Source of the DNA: Paracoccaceae bacterium
GTDB taxonomy: Bacteria; Pseudomonadota; Alphaproteobacteria; Rhodobacterales; Rhodobacteraceae
Direction of reading: 5' to 3'
Assembly (NCBI GenBank): GCA_002708925.1
Contig: PAPN01000021.1
Span: forward strand, 26,407-90,406
Length of the DNA stretch: 64,000 bases
The position numbers and the translations under genes are program-made. This document shows, piece by piece, positions 52,075 through 60,289 of the stretch; within the stretch, counting starts at the first letter, position 1; every line of letters begins with the position of its first letter. The notes beneath the pieces are model-generated. The model was not told where the DNA came from and searched no databases. It saw only the letters and a program-made list of their open reading frames with translations.

Positions 52075-53109
52075 TCACTCAGTATATTTGGCGATCAGAG
52101 CGCGGGCTTCGTCGATCAGAGCCTGACCGTCGATTCCTTTCTTGTTCATATCGGCGACCCATTCGTCGTAAATGGGCTGCGCCAGGGCGCGCCATTCTTC
52201 GGTGGCCGCTTCATCCAGCGTGATGATGTTGTTCCCCAGGGCAACGGCCTTGGCACGCGCCGGACCGTCCGAATCCTCTTGGGTGCCCCCGGCAAAGACC
52301 GAGAATTCCTCGCCCGAGTTGGCGTCAATCACCGCTTTCAGGTCATCGGGCAGGCTTTCGTACTTGTCCTTGTTCATGGCCAGCACGAAGGTCAGCGTAT
52401 ACAGCGCCGAGCCGGAAAATTCAGTGTGGTTGCCCACCAGTTCAGGCACTTTCAGCGCCGAGGTGACCTCCCACGGGATGGTGGTGCCGTCGATCACACC
52501 CTTGGACAGCCCTTCGGCCACGGCAGGCACGGGCATCCCAACCGGCGTGGCACCCAGCTTGGTCAGCAAAGAGTTCACCGAACGCGAGCCGCCGCGGATT
52601 TTCATCCCCTCCAGATCCGCAGGCGTGTTCACCGGATCCTTGGTATGGATCATCCCCGGCCCATGCACCCATGCGCCCAGGATATGCACATGCGAGAATT
52701 CGCCGTCCTTCATATGGGTTTCGAACATCTGCCAATACGCGCGCGAGGTGGCGCGGGCGTCCGTCATCATAAAGGGCAGCTCGAACACCTCGGTCGAGGG
52801 GTAGCGCCCCGGCGTATAGCCCACAACGGTCCAGACAATATCGGCAACGCCGTCGATCGCCTGGTCCATCAGCTCTGGCGGCTTGCCACCCAGCTGCATC
52901 GAGGGGTAGCGCTCGACTTTGATCCGGCCGTTCGAGTCAGCCTCGACCTTATCGGCCCAGACATCCAACACCAGCTTGGGCACATTGGCCTGAGCCGGCA
53001 GGAATTGGTGCAACTTCAGCGTCACCTCTTGCGCCAGCGCCGGTGCAGCGGTCAGCGCCGCGATAGCCACGCCGCTTAGCGCGCCCAGAATGGTTCTGCG
53101 GTTCGTCAT
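52075..53109 (-). CDS. TRAP transporter solute-binding protein (DctP family)
   Basis: 344 residues. Signal peptide MTNRRTILGALSGVAIAALT ending ...APALA, then a periplasmic DctP-type fold (LKLHQFLPAQANVPK; GMKIRGGSRSVNSLLTKLGA with the carboxylate-binding Arg; PVPAVAEGLSKGVIDG). It likely captures benzoate or a related aromatic acid for import. The ATG at 53109 follows GGGAGGAGA. DctQ and DctM membrane subunits are not adjacent and not in the window, so it must pair with subunits elsewhere. An operator pair lies upstream. Confidence 0.9.
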   Translation of the reverse strand: MTNRRTILGALSGVAIAALTAAPALAQEVTLKLHQFLPAQANVPKLVLDVWADKVEADSNGRIKVERYPSMQLGGKPPELMDQAIDGVADIVWTVVGYTPGRYPSTEVFELPFMMTDARATSRAYWQMFETHMKDGEFSHVHILGAWVHGPGMIHTKDPVNTPADLEGMKIRGGSRSVNSLLTKLGATPVGMPVPAVAEGLSKGVIDGTTIPWEVTSALKVPELVGNHTEFSGSALYTLTFVLAMNKDKYESLPDDLKAVIDANSGEEFSVFAGGTQEDSDGPARAKAVALGNNIITLDEAATEEWRALAQPIYDEWVADMNKKGIDGQALIDEARALIAKYTE

Positions 53110-53133
53110 GTATCTCCTCCCAATCGCCATTTA

Positions 53134-53178
53134 GGCATTATAATGCCCAAGACTAGGCACATGATGCACCATATTGCT
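53134..53178. promoter_or_regulatory. BoxR-type operator pair upstream of the TRAP protein gene
   Basis: GGCATTATAATGCC (53134-53147, a perfect 14-bp palindrome) and TGCACCATATTGCT (53165-53178), 31 bases apart and 25-70 bases before the start codon. Confidence 0.55.
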
Positions 53179-53519
53179 AGAAAAATCTGCATTCCCCCGA
53201 AAAATCCTGTCAAATTCACGAAATCCATGGGGATGAGGCGCATCGGTGCCAGTCGTCCTAAGCGTGACAACCGCGACTCAGCCCCCTCGATTCGGGCAGG
53301 GGCGTTTAGATATTGGGCGAAAATGCGGCAGGTCGACCCCAGGACTATCCCCCACCCCGAAACAATGCGCCCGCCACAAATACAACCGTTTCCGCAGGCC
53401 CGAAAATCGCGCCGCAACCTATCACTGTATTGCCGCCTGCCCTGCCCAAATTCGCCACATTTTGAATCAAACATGACCTTAAGCGTAAAGCCTGCGATCC
53501 CGCTTGCAGGAAGATTTGG
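53179..53519. other. Intergenic region without a supported gene
   Basis: 341 bases between divergent units (TRAP protein and response regulator). It must hold the response-regulator promoter, but no convincing -35/-10 pair, RNA or repeat was seen. Confidence 0.5.
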
Positions 53520-54527
53520 GTGATAGAGATGAAGATACTCGCCGTTGATGACGACCCGATGGTTCTGGACCTGCTAAAGGGCTCTTTGCCCCCGGCCGGA
53601 TACCCCGATGTCACCACCGCCAACTCGGCAGCGGAAGCGATGGAGATTGTCCAGAATGCCGATCGCCCGTTTGACTGTTTTCTTCTGGATATCCAGATGC
53701 CGCAAATGTCCGGAATCGAGCTGTGCGACTGGATCCGCTACATCCCCGATTATGCGGACGTGCCGATCCTGATGGTCACCGCGATGTCGGATAAGGTGTT
53801 CATCAATCAGGCCTTTGCCGCCGGCGCTTCGGATTATGTGACCAAACCGTTCGATCCGCTGGAGCTGACCACCCGGATGCGCGTGGCCGAACGCCTGAAT
53901 CAGAAAAGCCAGGACGCCCGCCACAACGGAGAAATGGTGCAGGCGCTGCTGAATGACAATTTCCGCGGGCCCAAGTTCAACTTTGACACGCCCTTCACCA
54001 TCCGCGACGTGGCCGGGGTGATCGACCGCGTGGCGCTGGAAAACTTTCTGCTGCAACTGGGCCGTGGCGGCATGTTCGCCACCAATGTCTTTGCCTTCCA
54101 GATCGTGAATGCGCGCACCCTGTATGACAGCTGCTCGCCCGAGGAATATTTCTATACGATCACCGACGTGGCCGAGGCGATCTCGGACAGCCTGACCTAT
54201 GGCGAAAGCTTTGTCGCCCATGCCGGGCGCGGCGCGTTCGTCTGCGTGTGCCATGGCAGCGATCAGATTGATGCCGACGAACTGCTGATGAATGTTCAGC
54301 AAGCCATCGACAAAATGGAGCTGGTCTATGACGACTGGCGCGAAATGGATGTTCAGGTATCGGTCAGCCCGGCCCAACGGATGGGCCTGCGCTCGGGACG
54401 TGCGGCAATCGAGGCCCTGGATAGCGCCATCGACAAAGCCCGCCGCGCGGCCTCGGAAGCCGTGCATACCAGCGAATTTGCCGGCTGGAAACGTGACCTG
54501 ATCAAAGCCTTCGCCTGGGCGGGCTGA
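53520..54527 (+). CDS. Response regulator with REC domain and degenerate GGDEF-like domain
   Basis: 335 residues. Receiver domain residues 1-125: acidic pocket VDDDP, phosphoacceptor Asp in LLDIQMPQMSG (~60), VTAMSD and TKPFDP. The C-terminal ~200 residues resemble a diguanylate cyclase fold in which the GGDEF position reads AGRGAF within AHAGRGAFVCVCHG, so catalysis is unlikely; it may bind nucleotide or protein. GTG at 53520 is chosen because AGGAAG is well spaced for it; an ATG at 53529 is an alternative. Followed two bases later by the Hpt gene. Confidence 0.82.
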   Translation: MIEMKILAVDDDPMVLDLLKGSLPPAGYPDVTTANSAAEAMEIVQNADRPFDCFLLDIQMPQMSGIELCDWIRYIPDYADVPILMVTAMSDKVFINQAFAAGASDYVTKPFDPLELTTRMRVAERLNQKSQDARHNGEMVQALLNDNFRGPKFNFDTPFTIRDVAGVIDRVALENFLLQLGRGGMFATNVFAFQIVNARTLYDSCSPEEYFYTITDVAEAISDSLTYGESFVAHAGRGAFVCVCHGSDQIDADELLMNVQQAIDKMELVYDDWREMDVQVSVSPAQRMGLRSGRAAIEALDSAIDKARRAASEAVHTSEFAGWKRDLIKAFAWAG

Positions 54528-54529
54528 TC

Positions 54530-54901
54530 ATGGTTGCCGAAGCGATGCAAGCCGCACGCGAAGCGGCACATGCCGAAATGTTCGCTGCCAAGCTGGCCGA
54601 GATGCGCCCGCGCTTTGCCGCTGCACTGACAGAACGTCTGGACCATATGGAGGCGCTGCGCGACAGCCCCACCCTGCAAAGCGCGCCAGCGGATGCGATG
54701 GAGATTTTCCGTCACTACGCGCATAAAACCGCTGGCATGGCGGCCACGATGGGGTTTCCGGAACTGGGCGAGCTGTGCTTTGCCGCCGAGGTCGCCCTAA
54801 CCCGCCAGACCCAAAAGCAAGCCAGCCTGGAAGAAGCACTGGAAGCCGTGGACGATATGCTGGGCGAAATGGCCCTGATCGTACACGACCCTCAGGGCTG
54901 A
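54530..54901 (+). CDS. Histidine phosphotransfer (Hpt) protein
   Basis: 123-residue all-helical protein. The phosphorylatable His is in IFRHYAHKTAGMAATMGFPELGELC (AHKTAG matches the HxxKG Hpt motif, ~residue 66). It would shuttle phosphate between kinase and response regulators. Starts two bases after the REC/GGDEF-like gene, in one operon. It converges on the CheY-like gene with three bases between stops. Confidence 0.85.
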   Translation: MVAEAMQAAREAAHAEMFAAKLAEMRPRFAAALTERLDHMEALRDSPTLQSAPADAMEIFRHYAHKTAGMAATMGFPELGELCFAAEVALTRQTQKQASLEEALEAVDDMLGEMALIVHDPQG

Positions 54902-54904
54902 CGC

Positions 54905-55288
54905 TTAGCCCAGCCCATCCCAGATTTCACGGATTTCCTGCGCCAGTTTCATGGCATCAAAGGGTTTCGTGATCACGGCATTCGCCCCCTTCGACAGCAG
55001 CTCAGCGTGTTCCCAATCCTGCGCCCGCGCGGTCATGAAAATCGCCGGGATCGCGGCCAGACCGGGCAAGGCCCGCAGCGCATTCAGCGTCTCAACCCCG
55101 TCCATGTCCGGCATCGACATGTCCAGCAGAAACAGATCGGGCATTACCTCGGACACCCGCGCCAGCGCCTCGGTGCCGCTTGCGCATTGCACCACGGGCA
55201 ATCCGCCAATCGTTTCCAATGCGATCAGCGCGATCTCCCGAATGTCCGGATCGTCTTCGACGTGAAGAATTTTGGGAAGGACTGTCAT
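54905..55288 (-). CDS. Single-domain response regulator (CheY-like)
   Basis: 127 residues, receiver domain only: HVEDDPD, phosphoacceptor Asp in LLDMSMPDMDG (~54), MTARAQ and TKPFD. No output domain, so it acts by protein contact or as a phosphate sink. The start at 55288 follows AAGGGGGA. Transcribed with the histidine kinase upstream (87 bases). Confidence 0.9.
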   Translation of the reverse strand: MTVLPKILHVEDDPDIREIALIALETIGGLPVVQCASGTEALARVSEVMPDLFLLDMSMPDMDGVETLNALRALPGLAAIPAIFMTARAQDWEHAELLSKGANAVITKPFDAMKLAQEIREIWDGLG

Positions 55289-55375
55289 GACGTCCCCCTT
55301 TGCCGCGTTTCGTTTCTGCCCGTCACCTGCCAGAAACACGCACACCAAAGGGAAAATGCCCCGGATACGCGCCGG

Positions 55376-56719
55376 TCAGGCGGCGGCCTCACTCTCTTGG
55401 ACCAGCTTGGGAAGCTCAAAGAAGAAGGCTGTTCCCTCTCCTAATGTGGTTTCAAAGCCGATACTGCCGCTATGCGCCTCGACGATGCGTTTGGCAATAC
55501 TCAACCCTAGGCCCGTGCTTGCGACCTTACGTTGCACCTGGGGGCCCTGTAAATAAGGCTCAAAGACATCGTGGCGATTGGCCTCGGGAATTCCGGGGCC
55601 GGAATCGACCACCGAAACGCGCAGATCGGTACCGGCATCCTCGATGCTGATCAGCACCTCCTGGTCCGGGCTGGAGAATTTGATCGCGTTGGACAGCAGA
55701 TTGGCCATCACCTGCATCAGCCGGGCGCGATCGGCCTGAACGACTGAATCATTGACCTTCTGCACCACGCGCACAGACACATCGAACTGACGCGCATAGC
55801 CCAGGATGTCCTGCGCGGCCTCGCGGGCCAGATCCCCCAAATCCAGCCGGTCCAGATCGCAGCGCAGCTTACCGGCGTCCATCTTTTCCAGATCCAGAAT
55901 ATCGTTCGTCAGACGCAGCAAACGATCCACATTGCGCTGCGCGACCCCCAGCGTGGCCGCAGCGCCCCCCGACAGCTCGCCCATTTTACCCGAGGCAATC
56001 AGCTCGACCGCCCCCTTGATCGAGGTCAGCGGCGTGCGCATTTCATGGCTAAGCGTGGCCACATAATCCGCCTGGGCCTGCGCCTCTTCGGCGCGCGCGG
56101 ACAGATCGCGCAGGATGGCCATGAAATACTCGTCCTCGCCATCCTCGCGGATCAGTTTAAGCGTCAGTTCCGTGGGCACATCGGCCGCCATCAGTTCAAA
56201 GACGATCGAATCCAGGCTGCTACGGCGCAGGTTCCGCGCGGCCTCAAGAATGACCTGGCGGTTCTTCTGCGGCAAAATCTCAGGAAAACGAGGCCTTTTG
56301 GACAGCTTCGCCATGGCCGCCCGTTTCTCGGCCTTGGCATTCATGAACGACACTTCGAAACTGTCCGGATCGAAGACGTACACCTCGTCCAGCAGCGCGG
56401 TAAAGGCACCTTGCAGCAGCTTGGTGGATTGCGGCGCCGTCGGCCTGGGGTTTTCCTGCGCAACCGGCGCAGGCCCCGCCAACATGCGCACCGTATTGCG
56501 CAAACGCCCCAGACCCGTGGGCCGCTTCGGATCGGCTGCGGGCTTGGGCCCCGCATCTGGATGCACAAACGAGCGCGGCTGCACGAAAGCACGCACCGAG
56601 AAAATGGCAACGAACAGAAGCAAAAGACCGTTTGCAGGTGTGATATTGATCGGCAAAGTCGAGGAGGCGCTCACCATCCCATACAGTTTTTCAACACTCA
56701 AACTCTCTACAAACGCCAT
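55376..56719 (-). CDS. Membrane sensor histidine kinase with PAS-like domain
   Basis: 447 residues. One N-terminal transmembrane segment (PANGLLLLFVAIFSVRAFV, ~27-45), a PAS-like region (~100-210), HisKA with ATLSHEMRTPLTSIKGAV (phospho-His ~231), N box NLLSNAIKFS (~345), G1 DSGPGIPE and G2 STGLGLSIAKRI. No receiver domain of its own, so phosphate probably goes to the adjacent CheY-like protein and, via Hpt, to the REC/GGDEF-like protein. AAGGGA precedes the start. Confidence 0.9.
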   Translation of the reverse strand: MAFVESLSVEKLYGMVSASSTLPINITPANGLLLLFVAIFSVRAFVQPRSFVHPDAGPKPAADPKRPTGLGRLRNTVRMLAGPAPVAQENPRPTAPQSTKLLQGAFTALLDEVYVFDPDSFEVSFMNAKAEKRAAMAKLSKRPRFPEILPQKNRQVILEAARNLRRSSLDSIVFELMAADVPTELTLKLIREDGEDEYFMAILRDLSARAEEAQAQADYVATLSHEMRTPLTSIKGAVELIASGKMGELSGGAAATLGVAQRNVDRLLRLTNDILDLEKMDAGKLRCDLDRLDLGDLAREAAQDILGYARQFDVSVRVVQKVNDSVVQADRARLMQVMANLLSNAIKFSSPDQEVLISIEDAGTDLRVSVVDSGPGIPEANRHDVFEPYLQGPQVQRKVASTGLGLSIAKRIVEAHSGSIGFETTLGEGTAFFFELPKLVQESEAAA

Positions 56720-56915
56720 TTGTTACGTCCCTTCGCGATCGGGCCTTCACCCCATCAGCACATGAATCAAACCCGATTTTTAACGGTGCCAAACTGCCGC
56801 CCGAGATTGTCTCTTTTTGGGTTCGAAATCGGCTATTTTATGGCAAAGGCATCGAAAATTATGCCTAATCGCGTCAAACATGCCTGATTGGTTAATGTTT
56901 AAGTATTATGATTTA

Positions 56916-56930
56916 TTAACAGACTATTAA
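56916..56930. promoter_or_regulatory. CtrA-type box TTAA-N7-TTAA
   Basis: TTAACAGACTATTAA followed by C, an exact match to the alphaproteobacterial CtrA consensus TTAA-N7-TTAAC, in an AT-rich stretch upstream of the histidine kinase. A TTAA-N3-TTAA lies 20 bases before it (56892-56902). The 351-base gap 56720-57070 holds no gene. Confidence 0.5.
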
Positions 56931-57070
56931 CGCCCCCAAAGCGCCCCGAATGCTGCCCGTCCGGGGCCTGGATGCCTGCCCGTCAGAATGCGGCAGACAT
57001 GTGTCAGCAATGCCATCAAAGCCCCCACAAATTCGGGGGGCGACAGCCAAGCATCGTCTGAATGTGAAAA

Positions 57071-57147
57071 TGGTCGGAGTGAGAGGATTCGAACCTCCGG
57101 CCCCTGCCTCCCGAAGACAGTGCTCTACCAGGCTGAGCTACACTCCG
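57071..57147 (-). tRNA. tRNA-Pro (anticodon CGG)
   Basis: 77-base cloverleaf on the minus strand. Acceptor CGGAGTG/CACTCCG, D-arm AGCTCAGCCTGGTAGAGC, anticodon arm CTGTC-TTCGGGA-GGCAG giving CGG, T-loop GGTTCGAATCC, CCA encoded. Confidence 0.97.
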
Positions 57148-57157
57148 ACTGGCGCGC

Positions 57158-57186
57158 GTGGTACGCTGTTCCGGGCCTATTGGCAA
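57158..57186 (-). promoter_or_regulatory. Possible promoter of tRNA-Pro
   Basis: TTGCCA (57186-57181) and a weak TACCAC (57163-57158) 17 bases apart on the minus strand, 11 bases before the tRNA. Confidence 0.35.
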
Positions 57187-57224
57187 GCCCCCCGGTCAAG
57201 ATTTTCGACAAACCCGCAAAATGC

Positions 57225-57250
57225 AAAAGCCCGGCGCTGGCCGGGCTTTT
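57225..57250 (-). terminator. Rho-independent terminator of leuB (bidirectional)
   Basis: AAAAGCCCGG-CGCTGG-CCGGGCTTTT, 10-bp stem with A/T flanks, 21 bases after the leuB stop. Confidence 0.88.
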
Positions 57251-57271
57251 CAGACGTTTCAGGAACCTGGA

Positions 57272-58378
57272 TTACAGGCTGGCGTCCAGCGCGCCGATGA
57301 TCGCATCGCCCATTTCGCTGGTGCTGATCGGAGTGCCGCCCTCGGGGCCCAGCAAATCGCCGGTGCGCGCACCCTGGGCCAGAACGGTTTCGATCGCGGC
57401 TTCCAGGCGGTCGGCCTCGGCGCCTTGGTCGTACGAGTAGCGCAGCGCCATCGCGAAGGACAGGATACAGGCGATCGGGTTGGCCTTGCCCTGACCGGCA
57501 ATATCGGGGGCCGAGCCATGCACGGGTTCGTACATCGCCTTGGGGCGGCCGTTCGCCATCGGCGCGCCCAGCGACGCGGATGGCAGCATCCCCAGCGAGC
57601 CAGTCAGCATCGCGGCCGCATCGGACAGCAGATCACCGAACAGGTTATCGGTGACGATCACGTCGAATTGCTTGGGCCAGCGGCACAGCTGCATCGCACC
57701 GGCGTCGGCATACATGTGTGACAGTTCCACGTCGGGGTATTCGGCCTGGTGCACCTCGGTGACGACGTCGCGCCACAGGATGCCCGATTCCATCACGTTG
57801 GCCTTCTCCATCGAGCAGACCTTGTTGCCGCGCTTGCGGGCCAGTTCGAATGCCGAACGGGCGACACGGGCAATTTCCGATTCCGTGTAGCGCTGGGTGT
57901 TGATGCCCACACGCTCGTTGCCCTCTTCAATGATGCCGCGCGGCTCGCCAAAATAGATGCCCGAGGTCAGCTCGCGTACGATCATGATGTCCAGACCGGC
58001 CACCACATCCTTTTTCAGCGACGAGAAATCAGCCAGCGCGTCAAAGCACTGCGCCGGGCGCAGGTTCGAGTACAGATCCATTTCCTTGCGCAGACGCAGC
58101 AGGCCGCGCTCGGGCTTCACGCTGAAATCCAGATTGTCGTATTTGGGGCCACCCACGGCGCCCAGCAGAACGGCGTCAACCGACTGGGCCAGTTCCATGG
58201 TTTCGTCGGTCAACGGCGTGCCATGCGCATCATAGCTGGCGCCCCCCACCAGCCCCTCTTGGACGTCGATGGTCAGGTCACGCTTGGCGCCGAACCAGTC
58301 GATCACCTTGCGCACTTCGGCCATGACTTCGGGGCCGATGCCGTCACCCGGCAGAATAAGAAGCGAGGGGTTGGTCAT
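57272..58378 (-). CDS. leuB: 3-isopropylmalate dehydrogenase
   Basis: 368 residues. N-terminal [28 protein letters not shown], substrate Arg residues near [18 protein letters not shown], catalytic Tyr/Lys in [13 protein letters not shown] and ANVMES, and metal-binding Asp in [15 protein letters not shown]. It oxidatively decarboxylates 3-isopropylmalate in leucine synthesis. GAAGGAC precedes the start. leuC and leuD lie ~4 kb away in the same orientation, with unrelated genes between. Confidence 0.97.
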   Translation of the reverse strand: MTNPSLLILPGDGIGPEVMAEVRKVIDWFGAKRDLTIDVQEGLVGGASYDAHGTPLTDETMELAQSVDAVLLGAVGGPKYDNLDFSVKPERGLLRLRKEMDLYSNLRPAQCFDALADFSSLKKDVVAGLDIMIVRELTSGIYFGEPRGIIEEGNERVGINTQRYTESEIARVARSAFELARKRGNKVCSMEKANVMESGILWRDVVTEVHQAEYPDVELSHMYADAGAMQLCRWPKQFDVIVTDNLFGDLLSDAAAMLTGSLGMLPSASLGAPMANGRPKAMYEPVHGSAPDIAGQGKANPIACILSFAMALRYSYDQGAEADRLEAAIETVLAQGARTGDLLGPEGGTPISTSEMGDAIIGALDASL

Positions 58379-58436
58379 TGTTGCTGTCCTTCGTAGAAAT
58401 CCGTTGGACTTCGCCTATCTCTTGCGGGCCGAAGGG

Positions 58437-59330
58437 TCAAGAAACGAAGGGCAAAAGCCCCTTTTCCAAGGCATCCCAGACCACCGAAACACGCGGAGTG
58501 CGCCGCGTGGCCTGCGGGGCGGCCAGCCAGACGGGCAGCGCGGGGATCGGCAGGCCCAGATCCAGCGGCTCGACCTCGGGGGCGTTGTCGATCAGAACCT
58601 TCTGGCTGAAACCGATCCCACAGCCCGCGCGCAGCAGTTCCCAATAGGCGTTCTGATCATCGCACCGGATCGTAAACCAATCGCGCGTGGCAGCGATGCC
58701 CAACGCGTGCATCCCATGCAGGATCAGCGGGCTCTGATCATAGCCCAGCAGCGTGTGCCGGTTCAGATCGTCCAGATGGCGCGGGCGTCCGTGGCGTTCC
58801 AGATAAGACCTGGCCGCGCAAACGCTGATCTGGATGTCCCCCAGATGCAAGGCCACAATATCCAGTTGCTCAGGCCGGTACATGCGCACGGCCACGTCTG
58901 CCTCGCGGAACAGCAGGTTTTCGGTGTCATCCGTGGCAATCAGATCAATGCCGATCATGGGATAATCCTGCCGAAGCTGCGCGATGATAGGCGGCAACAG
59001 ATGCTGCGAGACAATCTCGGATGCCGTCACACGCACCCTGCCCGGCAAATCGCTTTCACGTCCCGCGACGGTCAATTCGATCTGCTTCATCGCCGCGCGC
59101 ATCTGCCGGGCCGCGGCCAGAATGGCCCGCCCTTCGTCCGTCAGATCCAGCCCCCGCGCATGGCGCGCAAACAGGGTGCTGTCCAGGTTTTGCTCAAGCT
59201 GGCGGATCTGACGCCCCAAGGTCGGCTGGCTTTGCCCCGTCAAACGCGCCGCCGCCGACAGAGAGCCCCCTTCGGCCACCGCCAGAAAGGATTGCATCAG
59301 GGACCAGTCGGGATCGGTCTTCACAGCCAT
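58437..59330 (-). CDS. LysR family transcriptional regulator
   Basis: 297 residues. N-terminal winged HTH (FLAVAEGGSLSAAARLTGQSQPTLGRQIRQLE, given in parts: GGSLSAAARLTGQSQPTL and GRQIRQLEQ) and a periplasmic-binding-type effector domain. Divergent from the NAD(P)-binding protein gene at 59426, its probable target. A 14-bp palindrome overlaps its start codon, fitting autoregulation. Confidence 0.92.
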   Translation of the reverse strand: MAVKTDPDWSLMQSFLAVAEGGSLSAAARLTGQSQPTLGRQIRQLEQNLDSTLFARHARGLDLTDEGRAILAAARQMRAAMKQIELTVAGRESDLPGRVRVTASEIVSQHLLPPIIAQLRQDYPMIGIDLIATDDTENLLFREADVAVRMYRPEQLDIVALHLGDIQISVCAARSYLERHGRPRHLDDLNRHTLLGYDQSPLILHGMHALGIAATRDWFTIRCDDQNAYWELLRAGCGIGFSQKVLIDNAPEVEPLDLGLPIPALPVWLAAPQATRRTPRVSVVWDALEKGLLPFVS

Positions 59331-59342
59331 TCAATATTGAAT
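59329..59342. promoter_or_regulatory. 14-bp palindrome overlapping the lysR start
   Basis: ATTCAATATTGAAT, perfect palindrome covering the start codon of the LysR gene and 84 bases before the divergent gene. It has the T-N11-A form of LysR binding sites. Confidence 0.55.
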
Positions 59343-59425
59343 ACCTAACCGTCACTTTTCCGCAATACCCATTCATCATCGTCATATCTAAACTGACCCC
59401 AACACCCCAAAACCGGAGCAAACCC

Positions 59426-60289
59426 ATGCCGAACACAGTGCTGATCCTTGGCCCCACGGGGCGCTTTGGGCGTCATACGGCCGATGCCTTTGCCGCCCGA
59501 GGCTGGCTCGTGCGTCGCTTTGATCGCAAGACCGACCGCCTGACCACCGCCGCCAAAGGCGTGGACGTGATTATTGCCGGCTGGAACCCGCCCTATCAAG
59601 AGTGGGCCGCGCAACTGCCTGCACTGCACGCGCAAATTCGCCGGGCCGCGCTGGACAATGACGCTACGGTGATTTTGCCCGGAAATGTCTATGTTTTCGG
59701 CCCCAAAGCCCCTGGCCCATGGGCGGCCGACACCCCGCATCTGGCCACCAACCCCCTGGGCCGCATTCGCCAAAACCTAGAAAGCGCCTATCGCCGCGAC
59801 GGGGTTAAAACCATCCTTTTGCGGGCCGGCGATTTTCTGGACACTCAGCCGTCGGGCAACTGGTTTGATCGGATGATGGCAAAATCTCTGCCCAGAGGCA
59901 GGCTCAGCTACCCCGGACATACGGACCGCGATCACGCCTGGGCCTATCTGCCGGATGTCGCGCGTGCCGCGGTTGAACTGGCCGACATGCGCGCGCGGCT
60001 TGCTCGGTTCGAGGACATTCCCTTTCCCGGCTTCACCTGGACAGGCGATCAGATGGCGCAGGTGCTGACGCGCGTCATGGGCCGCCCCATTCAGGCGCGG
60101 CGCATGTCCTGGCTGCCTCTGCTGATGGCGTGGCCGTTCATGCGGATGATCAGACATCTGTTCGAGATGCGCTACCTGTGGAACCTGCCACACAGTCTGG
60201 ATGGCAGCCGGTTTTCACAGTTGCTCCCCGATTTTCCGATGACCCCGGCGGACAAGGCGCTGGCCGCAGCCACCGCGCATCTGCGCTAG
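59426..60289 (+). CDS. NAD(P)-binding, NmrA/epimerase-like protein
   Basis: 287 residues. Rossmann motif LILGPTGRFGRHTADAFAARG at the N-terminus (shown as GPTGRFGRHTADAF), a Tyr in NVYVFGPKAPGPW, then YLPDVARAAVELADM. The C-terminal ~80 residues include hydrophobic MSWLPLLMAWPFMRMI. Probably a reductase or epimerase of unknown substrate under control of the divergent LysR protein. The start has CCGGAG. The stop overlaps the convergent gene (CTAG). Confidence 0.8.
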   Translation: MPNTVLILGPTGRFGRHTADAFAARGWLVRRFDRKTDRLTTAAKGVDVIIAGWNPPYQEWAAQLPALHAQIRRAALDNDATVILPGNVYVFGPKAPGPWAADTPHLATNPLGRIRQNLESAYRRDGVKTILLRAGDFLDTQPSGNWFDRMMAKSLPRGRLSYPGHTDRDHAWAYLPDVARAAVELADMRARLARFEDIPFPGFTWTGDQMAQVLTRVMGRPIQARRMSWLPLLMAWPFMRMIRHLFEMRYLWNLPHSLDGSRFSQLLPDFPMTPADKALAAATAHLR

